Assembly (NCBI RefSeq): GCF_963082655.1
Contig: NC_081555.1
Location: forward strand, 150,511,005 to 150,575,004
DNA length: 64,000 nucleotides
Reading direction: 5' to 3'
Origin: Stomoxys calcitrans
Taxonomy: Eukaryota > Arthropoda > Insecta > Diptera > Muscidae
A program made the position numbers and the translations under genes. Positions 30,621-41,295 of the stretch are shown here, in pieces (the stretch's first letter is position 1; every line of letters starts with the position of its first letter). Under the pieces are notes generated by a model. That model saw only the letters and a list, made by a program, of their open reading frames with translations, did no database searches and was not told where the DNA came from.

Positions 30621-32864
30621 AACAATAAAAAGGCGTTAAGTTCGGCCGGGACGAACTTTGGATACCCACCACCTCGGGCATATATGTAAACCACCTTTCG
30701 TCAAAATCCGGTGAAAAATTCATACCTTATGCCCCATAGCAGCTATCGTTTAAGATCTCTTTAGTAGCTATATCTAAAAATAAACCGATCTGAACTATAT
30801 ACGACACGGATGTCGAAAAGCCTAATATAAGTCACAGTGTTAAATTTCAGTGAAATCGGAAAATAAATGCGCCTTTTAAGGGTAGCTATATTTTTATGGC
30901 AGCTATATCCCAATCTGTACCGATTTAGGCCAAGTTACAGGCAAATGTCAAAGGGCTTACACAACTCACTGTCCCACATTTCGACGATATCGGACAATAA
31001 ATGCACCTTTTATGGGTCGTAAACCTTAAATCGAAGGATCGGTCTATATGGCAGCTATATCCAAATATGGACCGATCTGGGCCAAATTAATGACGAATGT
31101 TAAATGCCCTAACACTAACTCACTGTCCCAAATTTCGGTAACATCGGACAATAAATGTGGATTTTATGGGCCCAAAACCTTAAATCGAGAGATCGGTCTA
31201 TATGACAGCTATATCCAAATCTGAACCGATCTGAGTCAAATTGACGAAGGATGTCAAAGGGCCTAACATAACTCACTGTCCCAAATTTCATCAAAATCGG
31301 ACAATAAATGCGAGTTTTATGGGTCCAAAACTCATATGGCAGCTAATTCAAATCTGAACCGATCTGCGCCAAATTTAAGAAGGATGTCGAAGGTCCTTAC
31401 ACAACTCACTGTCCCAAATTTTGGCAAAATCAGACAATAAATACGCCTTTTGTAGCCCCAAAACCTTAAATAGAGAGATCGGTCTATATGGCAGCTATAT
31501 CCAAATCTGGACTGATCTGAGCCAAGTTGCAGACAAATGTCGAAGAGCCTAACATAACTCACCGTCAAAAATTTCGGCGAAATCGGCCAATAAATGTGCC
31601 ATTTATGGGCACAAAGCCTCAAATCGAGAGATCGGTCTATATGACAGCTATATCCAAATCTGAACCGATCTGAGTCAAATTGACGAAGGATGTCAAAGGG
31701 CCTAACATAACTCACTGTCCCAAATTTCAGCAAAATCGGACAATAAATGCGAGTTTTATGGGCCCAAAACCTAATATCGAGAGATCGATCTATATGGCAG
31801 CTATATCCAAATCTGAACCGATCTGAGCCAAATTGAAGAAATATGTCGAGGGACTTAACTTAACTGACTGTACCAAATTTCGGCGATATTGGGCAATAAG
31901 TGCGACTTTTATGGGCCCAAAACCTTAAATCGAGAGATCGGTCTATATGGCAGCTATATCCAAATCTGAACAGATCTGAGCCAAATTAAATAAGGAAGTC
32001 CAAGGTTCTAACACAGCTCACTGTCCAAAATTATAGCGACATCGGACAATAAATGCGCCTTTTAAGGGACAAAAACCTTAAATCGAGAGGCCGGTCTATA
32101 TGACAGCTATATCCAAATCTGGACCGATCTGTGCCATATTGAAGAAGAATATCGAAGAGCCAAATACAACTCAATGTCCCAAATTTCAGCAAAATCGGAT
32201 AATAAATGTGGCCTTTATGTTCCTAAGATCCTAAATCGGCGGATCGGTCTTTATGGCAGCTATATTTAAATCTGAACCGATCTGGGCCAAATTGAAAAAG
32301 GATTTCAAAGGTCTTAACACAACTCGCTGTCCCAAAATTTTGGCAAAATCGGATAATAAGTGTGGCTTTTATGGGCCTAAGACCCTAAATCGGCGGATCG
32401 GTCTATATGGCAGCTATATCCCAATCTGGACCGATCTGGGCCAACTTGAAAGAGGATATCGAAGGGACTAACACAACTCACTGTCCCAAATTTCTGCAAA
32501 ATCGAGTAATAAATGTGGCTTTTATGGCCAAAGACCCTAAATCGGCGGATCGGTCTATATGGGGGCTACATCAAGATATAGTCCGATATAGCCCATCTTC
32601 GAACTTAATCTGCTTATGAATAAAAAGAGAATCTGTGCAAAGTTTCAGCTCAATATCTTCATTTTTAAAGGCTGCAGCGTGATTTCATCAGGCAGACGGA
32701 TGGACAGACGGACAGAGGGACAGACGGACGGACATGGCTAGATGGCCTTCGATTTTTACGCTGATCAAGAATATACTTTATAGGGTCGGAAATGGCTATT
32801 TCGATGTGTTGCATACGAAATGACAAAATAAATATACCCCCATACTTCGATGGTGGGTATAAAA
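30621..32864 (-). mobile_element. HINE-like type II, full-length copy
   Basis: Left: AACAATAAAAAGGCG, hairpin arms AAGTTCGGCC / GACGAACTT at 30638-30657, motif GGATACCCACCACCTCGG. About 12 tandem units of ~152 bp follow (GCGCCTTTTATGGG, AACCTTAAATCGAGAGATCG, GTCTATATGGCAGCTATATC, CAAATCTGAACCGATCTGAG, ACTCACTGTCCCAAATTTCG). The right side has the AAGTTTCAGCTCAATATCTT segment, CAGACGGATGGACAGACGGA (about 32692-32735) and the end motif CGATGGTGGGTATAAA. Both termini are present, which makes this the best type II reference. Confidence 0.87.
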
Positions 32865-33726
32865 ATATTTATTTCGCCAAATTTCCCTTTCCCAAACCTA
32901 GCTGTTTTGCTGAGCTCGTTTTTCATTTCTTCTAAAGGCAGTTAAATAAATTTCATTTCTATCTTCATTCCTCTTCAAAATCCTAACAAATTGATTCAAT
33001 CAGACATCATAAATCGTATGATTTGATAAAAATGTTCTTCATCCTGTCACAACACATTCCACGTTCACATTCACATTCCCATTCAAATCCACCTCTACCT
33101 TGGGCATTCGAATTCATAGCCATTCGTTGTGCAGCTGATAAGGAAATAAATCTCATTTGTTGGATGGATGATGAATTGTGGACCTTGACATTAAATCTAT
33201 GATATGATCTCGCTGAGTTTATGCATGATGATGGTGATGATGATGTTGATAGTGATGGCAATGATGGTCTTGTTCTCTTAACAAGTTTAAAAATATTAAT
33301 TAATTTTTATCGCAACGCAAAAACTGTTATGTTCCGAGAATATCCACTATCATGGAAGTATGTTTTGCCTCTTGCTGTCTACAATAAAATACAATTTTTT
33401 CTTTATTTGTCTTTTGTGTAGATAAAGACAATGGAAAGATGAAAAAGTATTACCTTTGTCCAAGGACATTTGTCGGTGTTGATGTAAATATAAAGAGAGA
33501 GAGAGAGAGGAAGGTGTAGTACATGTTGCAAAACAAAGGAACACTGCTGTAGCTTAAATAAAGGATTGAAGGATGTAAGAATGGCAACCTGCCTTTGTTC
33601 AATCAATTGAGACGTGTTGTGCCGCGAGTGAAAAACTATCATGAATTTCAGTAAAATCCAATTTGACGGAGATAAGGTAAAGAAACACGTTTTGGTCGAT
33701 GAAGGTGATGTTGAACATATACAAAA
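32865..33726. other. Single-copy-looking island
   Basis: GATGATGGTGATGATGATG run (33226-33247) and a GA run (33494-33511). Short frames without coding character. Nothing else recognised. Confidence 0.45.
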
Positions 33727-34632
33727 ACAAGTAAAAGGGTGCTAAGTTCGGCACGTCCGAATCTTGGGTACCCACTACCATGGATTATACAAAACAAATT
33801 TAGTTGAAGGACATACTTTTATCGTACATACCAAACTGCTGTCAAATCAGCAAAAATTATAGCTTTAGGTACCGAACAAGCATAATCGCGAGACCGGTTT
33901 ATATGAGAGCTATTTCAGGTTATAGACTGATTTGAACCGTACTTGGCACAGTTGTTGGAACACCGAATGCAAAATTTCAACCAAATCGGACAAAGATTGC
34001 AAATCGGCAGATTGGTTTATATGGGAACCATATCAGGTTATAGACCGATTTGGACTTTACTTAGAATAGTTGGTGTATAGTAGTAGTTAGTATAGTTTGC
34101 ATAACAGAACACTTCATGCAAAATTCCAGCCAAATCGGACAAAAATTGCGGATTGTAAGGGCTTAAGAGTTCAAATCGGCAGATTGGTTTATATGGGAGC
34201 TATATCAAGTCAAAGACCGATTTAGACCGTACTTGGCACAGTTAATGGAAATGATAACAGAACACTATGTGCAAATTTGAAGCTAAATCGGACAAAAATT
34301 GTGGCTTACAGGGGCTCAAAAAGTCAAATCGCGAGATCGATTTATATGGGAGCTATATCAAAATGTGAACCGATCTGGTCCATTTGCAATAGCCAACGAT
34401 CTACGTTAGTTGGAAGTATATGTGCAAAATTTCAAGCGGATAGCTTCGACCGTTCGACCGTTATCGTGATTTCGGCAGACGGACGGACGGACATGGCTAC
34501 ATCGACTCGGAATGTGGAGACGATGAAGAATATACAATGTATGGGGTCTTAGATCAACATTTCGAGGTTTTCCAAACGGAATGACTATTAAGTATACTCC
34601 CATTCTATGGATCCTGTCGGTGGGAATAAAAA
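33727..34632 (-). mobile_element. HINE-like type I, full-length but short copy
   Basis: AACAAGTAAAAGGGTGCTAA, degenerate hairpin TTCGGCACGTCCGAA (33748-33762), motif GGTACCCACTACCATGG, about four diverged units with GGTTTATATGGGAGC (a subvariant of type I), CAGACGGACGGACGG and the end motif with CTATGGATCC..GGTGGGAATAA. Complete structure, so element size varies mainly by repeat number. Confidence 0.8.
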
Positions 34633-34919
34633 CAAAAATTGGAAATCGGGCCAAAATTAAGATTTGGCTGCCTGAAAATTTTTCAAAATCGAAATGCCAA
34701 GGTGATCAACTTTAGGTCTCTCGCATGAAACGCGAATAATCTCGGTAACACCTAAGCTTTAACCGTTTCAAATTTCATGGAGTTATCTCTATCCGTACTC
34801 AAATGGCATAAATGTTACTAGTTTTTTATACCCTCCACCATAGGATGGTGGAAATACTAATTTCGTCAATCTGTTTGTAACAACTCGAATTATGCGTCAA
34901 AGACCCCATAAAGTATATA

Positions 34920-35157
34920 TTGGGTTGCCCAAAAAGTAATTGCGGATTTTTCATATAGTCGGCGTTGACAAATTTTTTCAACGGCTTGTGACTCTGTAAT
35001 TGCATTCTTTCTTCTGTCAGTTATCAGCTGTTATTTTTAGCTTGCTTTAGAAAAAAGTGTAAAAAAAGTATATTTGATTAAAGTTCATTCTAAGTTTTAT
35101 TTAAAAATGCATTTACTTTCTTTTAAAAAATCCGCAATTACTTTTTGGGCAACCCAA
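34920..35157 (+). mobile_element. Mariner-derived MITE 3
   Basis: TTGGGTTGCCCAAAAAGTAA to TTACTTTTTGGGCAACCCAA, 238 bp, TA on both sides (34918-34919 and 35158-35159). Same direction as the mariner relic. The left inner half (CATATAGTCGGCGTTGACAA, GTCAGTTATCAGCTG) is not in the relic's remaining sequence and may be the original 5' UTR. It is inserted in the TATATA stretch of a type I HINE. Confidence 0.95.
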
Positions 35158-35195
35158 TATATTCTTGAGTGTCATGTCAATTTAAATCGATCTAG

Positions 35196-35367
35196 CCATG
35201 TCCGTCCGTCCGTCCGTCTGTCCGTCCGTCTGTCCGCCCGTCTGTCCGTCTGTCCGTCCGTCTGTCCGTCCGTCTGTCCGCACGTCTGTCCGTCCGTCTG
35301 TCCGTCCGTCTGTCCGTCCGTCTGTCCGTCCGTCTGTCCGTCCGTCCGTCTGTCCGTCCGTCTGTCC

Positions 35368-35427
<60 letters not shown>

Positions 35428-35602
35428 GTCTGTCCGTCCGTCTGTCCGCCCGTCTGTCCGTCCGTCTGTCTGTCTGTCCGTCCGTCTGCCCATCCGTCTG
35501 TCTGTCTGTCCGTCCGTCTGTCCGTCCGTCTGTCCGTCCGTCTGTCCGTCCGTCTGTCCGTCCGTCTGTCCGTCCGTCCGTCTGTCCGTCCGCCTGTCTG
35601 TC
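35196..35602 (+). repeat. GTCCGTCCGTCT / GTCTGTCTGTCT microsatellite
   Basis: About 400 bp of TCCG and TCTG tetramers in mixed higher-order units (GTCCGTCCGTCT-rich parts around a pure GTCT run near 35370-35422). It is the expanded short-repeat block of the surrounding type I HINE; ordinary copies have 20-40 bp here. Open frames across it are not genes. Confidence 0.95.
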
Positions 35603-36892
35603 GTAAGCACGATATCTTTCGAAGGAAAAAAGCTAGTCGCTTGAAATTTTGCACAAATACTTTTCATTAGAGTAGGTCGGTTGGGATTGTAAACGGGCCG
35701 AATCGGTCCATGTTTTGATATAGCTGCCATATAAACCGATCTTGGGTCTTGACTTCTTGACCCTCTAGAGGGCGCAGTTCTCGTCCGATTTGACTGAAAT
35801 TTTTCACTTGGTGTTTTGGTATGACTTCCCACAACTGTGCGCAATTAGGTTCAAATCAGTTCATAACCTGATATAGTTGCCATATAAACCGATCTTGGAT
35901 CTTGACTTCTTGAGCCTTTAGAGGGCGCAATACTTATCCTATTGAAATGAAATTTTACACGTCGTGTTTCGCTATGACTTCCAATAACTGTGCTAAATTA
36001 GGTTCAAATCGGTCCATAACCTAATAAAGCTGCCATATAAACCGATTTTGAATCTTGACTTCTTAAGCCTCTAGAGGGCGCAATTCTTATCCGATTGAAA
36101 TGAAATTTTGCACGACGTGTTTCGTTATGACTTCCCATAACTGTGCTAAATTAGGTTCAAATCGGTCAATTACCTGATATAGCTGCCATATAAACCGATC
36201 TTGAATCTTGACTTCTTGAGTCACTAGAGGGCGCAATTCCTATCCGATCGGTCCATAACCTGTTATAGCTGTCATATAAACCGGTCTTGGGACTTGACTT
36301 CTTGAGTTTCTAGAAGGCACAATTCCTATCCGATTTGGCTGAAATTTTGCATGACGTATTTTATTATGACTTTCAACAACTGTACCAAATTAGGTTCAAA
36401 CCGGCTAATAACCTGATATAGCTGTCGATCTGGGATCTTGACTTCTTGAGCCTCTAGAGGTCGCAATTATTATCCGATTTGCCTGAAATTTTGTGCGACG
36501 GATCCTCTCATGACCATCAACATACGTGTTTATTATGGTCTGATAGGTCTATAGCCTAATACAGCTCCCATACAAATCGATCTCTCTATTTTATTTCTTG
36601 AGCCCCCAAAGGGCGCAATACTTATTCGAATTGGTTGACATTTTACACAGGTCGCCAACATATAATTTAATTGTGGTCCGAACCAGACCATATCTTGATA
36701 TCGTTCTAATAGCAGAGCAAATCTTTTCTTTTATCCTTTTTTTTGCCTTAGAAGAGATGCCGGGAAAAGAACTTGACAAATGCGATCCATGGTGGAGGGT
36801 ATATAAGATTCGGCCCAGCCGAACTTAGTACGCTTTTACTTGTTTTTGTCTTATGTGTTATTTTCGTTTTTTTGTCCTTATTTGATGTCTGC

Positions 36893-37160
36893 GAATGCAA
36901 ATTTGCCCATGAAGGAACTGAGGCAAACTTCTCACATATCACTGAGTGCTGCTGTCGGATTCAAATTTTATGCTTAATGATAAGGGGCCTACTTTCTACA
37001 GCCGAGTCCGAACGGCGTGCCGCATTGCTACATCTCTTTGGAGAGAAGTTTCCACATGGCATAGTATCTCACAAATGTCGTCAGCATTAGTAGGGGATAA
37101 CCACCTCTGAGAATTTCTTTGGATGTTCTCGCCAGTATTCGAACCCAGGCGGACATGTCT
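36893..37160 (-). mobile_element. tRNA-derived SINE, minus strand
   Basis: Reverse of the copy at 46268: AATGCAAATTTGCCCATGAA (3' end), CATATCACTGAGTGC, ATGATAAGGGGCCTAC, GAGTCCGAACGGCGTGCCGC, GGAGAGAAGTTTCCACATGG, and at the right the reversed B box ATTCGAACCCAGGCGGACAT. The A-box part is missing beyond 37160. It lies just behind the end of a type I HINE. Confidence 0.8.
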
Positions 37161-37315
37161 AAATACAACTTTGATGTCTAAATACAACTTTTCTCCATCT
37201 TCTTCTCTACTTCTCTATACTTTCTTCTGGGGTGAACTCGATGGACCTATGGTCTCCGAGTACAGTGGGTATTAACCGAGGTTGCTACTCGCATCCCCTT
37301 CAAACAACCTAACCT
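37161..37315. other. Unassigned stretch with a CCTAACC end
   Basis: A small direct repeat (CTAAATACAACTTT twice near 37160-37190), and AACCTAACCTACAC near 37306 like the LINE tails. It may be a short LINE 3' end, but no coding sequence supports this. Confidence 0.3.
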
Positions 37316-37545
37316 ACACATACCCTACACCACTAAAGTGGTACAAGGTTTGTAACACCTAGAAGGATATTAGATAGACCCATTAATAAGTATACGATTC
37401 GACTAAGAATTATTTTTTTGATTCGATTTAGCTATGCCAGAAAGATCTTCTGAATCCGTATTCTTATTAAAGGGTCTATCTCTCTTCCTTTTAAGTGCTA
37501 CATACAAATGCACTAAGTTTTAATACCCTGTACCAAATCAGTGTT
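37316..37545. mobile_element. Two type III HINE 5' ends, head to head
   Basis: Left arm: ATACCCTACACCACTAAAGT, TTTGTAACACC, GATAGACCCATTAATAAG, GATTCGATTTAGCTATG. Right arm is its inverse with changes: CTTATTAAAGGGTCTATCTC, CTTTTAAGTGCTACATACAA, TTTTAATACCCTGTACCA. The arms meet near 37438-37450 and give a long imperfect inverted repeat. No repeat units and no hairpin end are present. Confidence 0.65.
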
Positions 37546-39083
37546 GGAGGCTATAATTGATATCCTCTAAAACTTGTTTGGCTTAAATTTGTTTAAGCCT
37601 TTGGAAATAGTTTACCATTCAAAAATTCCACTTTATCTCATTGTGTTGGTGAGGTCAGCATAAGCCCGATAACTTTCTCATTGTATGCTCTACCTTATCT
37701 TTGGGATTTCATTTAGCATTCAAGTATGATTGTGAATTGCCTTTCATTCTTCTAATCTCTCGGTTAGGGCATTCCCTTACACACACACACACACACACAC
37801 ACGCAGAACAGCTTCAATAAATATTTATGAGTGGGTATTATTTGCTTTTCTTGCGACTGGCGAACCTTGTTACACACTTTTGAATGGCGCTGCACCTTAA
37901 GCTACCAATGAACTATGACCCCAGCTTAAAGACTTGTTTCTTTTAATGCTCTTCACTCGAGCAATTTCGCCTTTGGTCCTTGCTGCTCTTGCTTGCCTTA
38001 GCTACAGCTTCTAGGGTTGTTGCTCTTGGCCTGTGGGGGGAGGTTTGTTTGCTTGAATTCAGCAGAAGAAAACTTTGTTGCACTTATTTAAAAATTCAAA
38101 GCAGAAAGGCACTATGAAGCCGTTTTTTTTAACTCCCTGCAATTGCAACAGAAGAGGCCAAAAGCCGGTCTACTATGACTTTAGTTGCATCAGCAGTGGC
38201 AGTAGCACACCGATGCAGTAGTTGCTGGTAGATTTTTTGCGTGTGCCTTTGCTGTCGTTGTTTGTACTCCAATCTGAGCAGATTTCCAAATGCCATGGGA
38301 CCTCTTTTAATTATTTTACACCCAAAAGGAAATGTTTCATTCATGGCTCCTTGGCCCTTGGGTGAGTGGGTTAGTGAAGAAGCGAGAGAGAGAGAGAGAG
38401 AGGAAGAGGGAGAGAAAAAGCATGCAAGCACGTAACCCATAAATAGTTCAGTGCAACGCAGCTAAGCTCAGACTTTGTTTACATCCTTCAGCGTCGTTGT
38501 CGAATGCACAAGTCAGACAGGTAGTTTGGCTGCTGACTTTATTTGTTTGTGCATTGGTATGCGTGCCTTATGCACTCACACACCTACCCCTTGCAAATTT
38601 TTAATGAAGTTGAATATTAACATCTGAAATGGAAAAAAAAGAACTCATACTCATACAAGGAATTTTTGTATTTATATGCTCCTTGCAAGAACGCTGAACC
38701 CGGAAGGCTTGTTTTTCGTGCCACAATTTGGTTAGCATATCAAACGATTAAAATCGATTGAGCCGACTTAAGATGTGTTTTAATAACAAAGTGAAGAGGA
38801 GAGTTATATTTTTACACTTTCAAGTAAAGGAAGAATCAAAAGTTGTGTTGTACAAAGCTAAAATTCTTTTCTAGTAAGATGTTGGTATGAGTTTAAAAAA
38901 GGTAAATTCATAAGAAAATCTTAAAATGTGAGAATGGGTTCTTATAGTACTTTCTACCGTAGGATGGAGCAGCGGTGTGAGGCAGTTAGTCCACCCAGCC
39001 ACTTTACTCGGACACCTTAGGCCCATTGTGTTGACCTTAGCAGAGGGATACCTTGGGTCCATTGAATTCACCTTAGGAGAGGG
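37546..39083. other. Single-copy-looking island with CA and GA microsatellites
   Basis: CA run 37781-37803 and GA run 38384-38402. The sequence is less AT-rich than elsewhere (37880-38480), but the frames there (such as a 103-codon minus-strand frame at 38129-38440) run through the GA repeat and lack other support. No exon called. Confidence 0.45.
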
Positions 39084-39772
39084 AAAACAAGTAAGGATGG
39101 GCTAAAATCGGGCAAAGCAGAGCTTTTGATACCCTTCCCCACATCGGGTATGGGGGCTAAGTTGCCTAAATTAGAATTTGCTTTACTTTGAAATGAAGAA
39201 TTTCGACCACAATCCTTAGATAATATGGGAGTGACAGAGGAAATCGCTGTGCAAAATTTTTAAGAAGAACGGTTGATAAATGCGCCTGAAAAGGCTTTAG
39301 AAGTGAAAATTGGGAGTAAAATATATATAGGAGATAAATCTCTATATGAACCAATTTTTACGAAATTCAACAGTGATGTGAAGATTCATTAGAGAAATCT
39401 TCGAGCAAAATTGGATCACTTTACATATCATGAAAATCCGTACATATTGTGATAGTCATAGAAGGAAACGTGCAAAATTTTGAGAAGGCGATACATACTC
39501 ATATACGAGAGCTTTATCTAAATCTGAATCGATTTCTAAAAAATAAATAAATGATCACAAGAGTCATAAACGAAATTTCCATGAGCATGTGCTACCAAAT
39601 AACCAAAATATTGTAATACCACCTAAAATCGGACGAACATATATAAGGAAGCTACATCAGAATGTGATTCTCAGTCGATCCATATACTTGTCAATGGGTG
39701 TAGCTCTTTTCATTTTGGGTGTTACAAACAAATGCACTAATGTCCTGTACCACAGTAATGGTGTAGGCTATG
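39084..39772 (-). mobile_element. HINE-like type III, diverged copy
   Basis: AAAACAAGTAAGGATGGGCT, degenerate hairpin area (ATCGGGCAAAGCAGAGCTTT), GATACCCTTCCCCACATCGG, diverged units, then CATTTTGGGTGTTACAAACA and the end motif CAGTAATGGTGTAGGCTA. The short GACAGACGG block is missing. It is older than the other type III copies, judging from divergence. Confidence 0.6.
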
Positions 39773-39810
39773 ACAGCGATGAAATGCAGTTATATCCAAA
39801 TGATGTCTAA

Positions 39811-41295
39811 AACAAGTAAAAGCGTGCTAAGTTCGGCCGGGCCGAATCTTATATACCCTCAACCATGTATCGCATTTGTCGAGTTCTTTTCCCTGCATCT
39901 CTTCTTTAGGCAAAAAAAGGATAAAAGAAAAGATTTGCTCTGCTATTAGAGCGATATCAAGATATGTCCGGTTCGGACCACAATTAAATTATATGTTGGA
40001 GACCAGTGCAAAATTTCAGCTCTTTAGGGGCTCAAGAAGTAAAATAAAGAGATCGATTTATATGGGAGCTGTATCGGGCTATAGACCGATTCAGACTTTA
40101 ATAAACACGCATGTTGATGGTCATGAGAGGATCCGTCGTACAAAATTTCAGGCAAATCGGATAATAATTGCGACCTCTAGAGGCTCAAGAAGTCAAGATC
40201 CCAGATCGGTTTATATGGTAGCTATATCAGGCTATGAACCGATTTTAACCTTATTTGGCACAGTTGTTAGATATCGTAACAAAACACTTCGTGCAAAATT
40301 TCAGTCAAATTGGATAAGAATTGCGCCCTCTAGAGGCTCAAGAAGTCAAGACCTAAGATCGGTTTATATGGCAGCTATATCAGGTTATGGACCGATTTGG
40401 ACCATACTTGGCACAGTTGTTGGACATCATATCGAAACACGTTGTGCAAAATTTCATTACAATCGGATTAGAATTGCGCCCTCTAGAGGCTCAAGTAGTC
40501 AAGACCCAAGATTGGTGTATATGGCAGCTATATCAGGTTATGAACCGATTTGAACCATCCTTAGCACAGTTGTTAGAAGTGATACTAAAACACTATGTGT
40601 AAAATTTCAGTCAAATTGGATAACAATTGCGCTCTCTAGAGGCTCAAGAAGTCAAGACCTAAGATCGGTTTATATGGCAGCTATATAAAAACATGGACCG
40701 ATATGGCCCATTTACAATTCCAACCGACATACACTAATAAAAAGTATTTGTGCAAAATTTCAAGCGGCTAGCTTTACTCCTTCGGAAGTTAGATCGGTCC
40801 AGATTTGGATATAGCTGCCATATACACCGATCCTCCGATTTAGGGTCTCCATAAAAGCCTCATTTATTATGCGATTTTGCTGAAATTGAAGACAATGAGT
40901 TAAGTTAACCCCCTTGACATACTTCTGCTATATGGTACAGATCGGCTCAGATTTGAATATAGCTGCCATATAGACCGATCTCTCGATTTTAGGTTTTGGG
41001 CCCATAAAAGGCGCATTTATTGTCCGATGTTGCCGAAATTTGGGACAGAGAGTTAAGTTAAGCCCCTCCACATATTTCTGCAATTTGGTCTAGATCGATG
41101 AAGATTTGCATATAGCTGCCATATAGACCGATATCTCGATTTAAAGTCTTGGCCCCAAAAAAGTTGCATTTATAATCATAAGACATAAGGTATGCAATTT
41201 TCCCTGGATTTTGATGAAAGGTGGTTTACATATAAACCCGAGGTGGTTGGTATCCAAAGTTCGGCCCGGCCGAACTTAACGCCTTTTTACTTGTT
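39811..41295. mobile_element. Two-headed HINE chimera: type I and type II hairpin ends outward
   Basis: Left half (to about 40794) is type I: AACAAGTAAAAGCGTGCTAA, perfect hairpin TTCGGCCGGGCCGAA (39832-39846), four units (GCGCCCTCTAGAGGCTCAAG) and the start of the CTAGCTTTACTCCTTCGGAAG segment. At GTTAGATCGGTCCAG it switches to type II in the opposite direction: about three units (GATTTGAATATAGCTGCCAT, ATAGACCGATCTCTCGATTT), then a perfect hairpin with 10-bp arms (41257-41277) and GCCTTTTTACTTGTT. Neither half has a 5' end. Confidence 0.8.

Larger units (their letters stand above)
34826..36846 (+). mobile_element. HINE-like type I, full-length copy with MITE and expanded block
   Basis: 5' palindrome TATACCCTCCACCATAGG then ATGGTGG (34828-34852), GACCCCATAAAGTATAT, MITE 3 inserted at 34920, then the short-repeat block expanded to about 400 bp (35196-35602). 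CTAGTCGCTTGAAATTTTGC and about seven type I units follow. The 3' side has CCATGGTGGAGGGTATA (36787-36804), hairpin TTCGGCCCAGCCGAA (36809-36823) and the end CGCTTTTACTTGTTTT. Confidence 0.88.

Noticed and set aside
30700..32600. Regularly spaced repeats reminiscent of a CRISPR array
   Set aside because: The units are ~152 bp of continuous diverged tandem sequence without short conserved repeat and unique spacers, in a eukaryotic genome.
35074..35670. 198-codon and overlapping frames rich in SVCPSVRLS
   Set aside because: Same reason: a tetranucleotide-based microsatellite within a HINE, partly read into a MITE end.
38129..38440. 103-codon minus-strand frame in a less AT-rich island
   Set aside because: Part of it is a GA microsatellite (SLSLSLAS), with no domain and no supporting splice or start signal.
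39876..40553. 225-codon frame with GSRSQDPRSVYMAAISGY repeats
   Set aside because: It follows type I HINE units whose period is near a multiple of three. The same peptide occurs broken in every other copy, and element structure explains the DNA fully.
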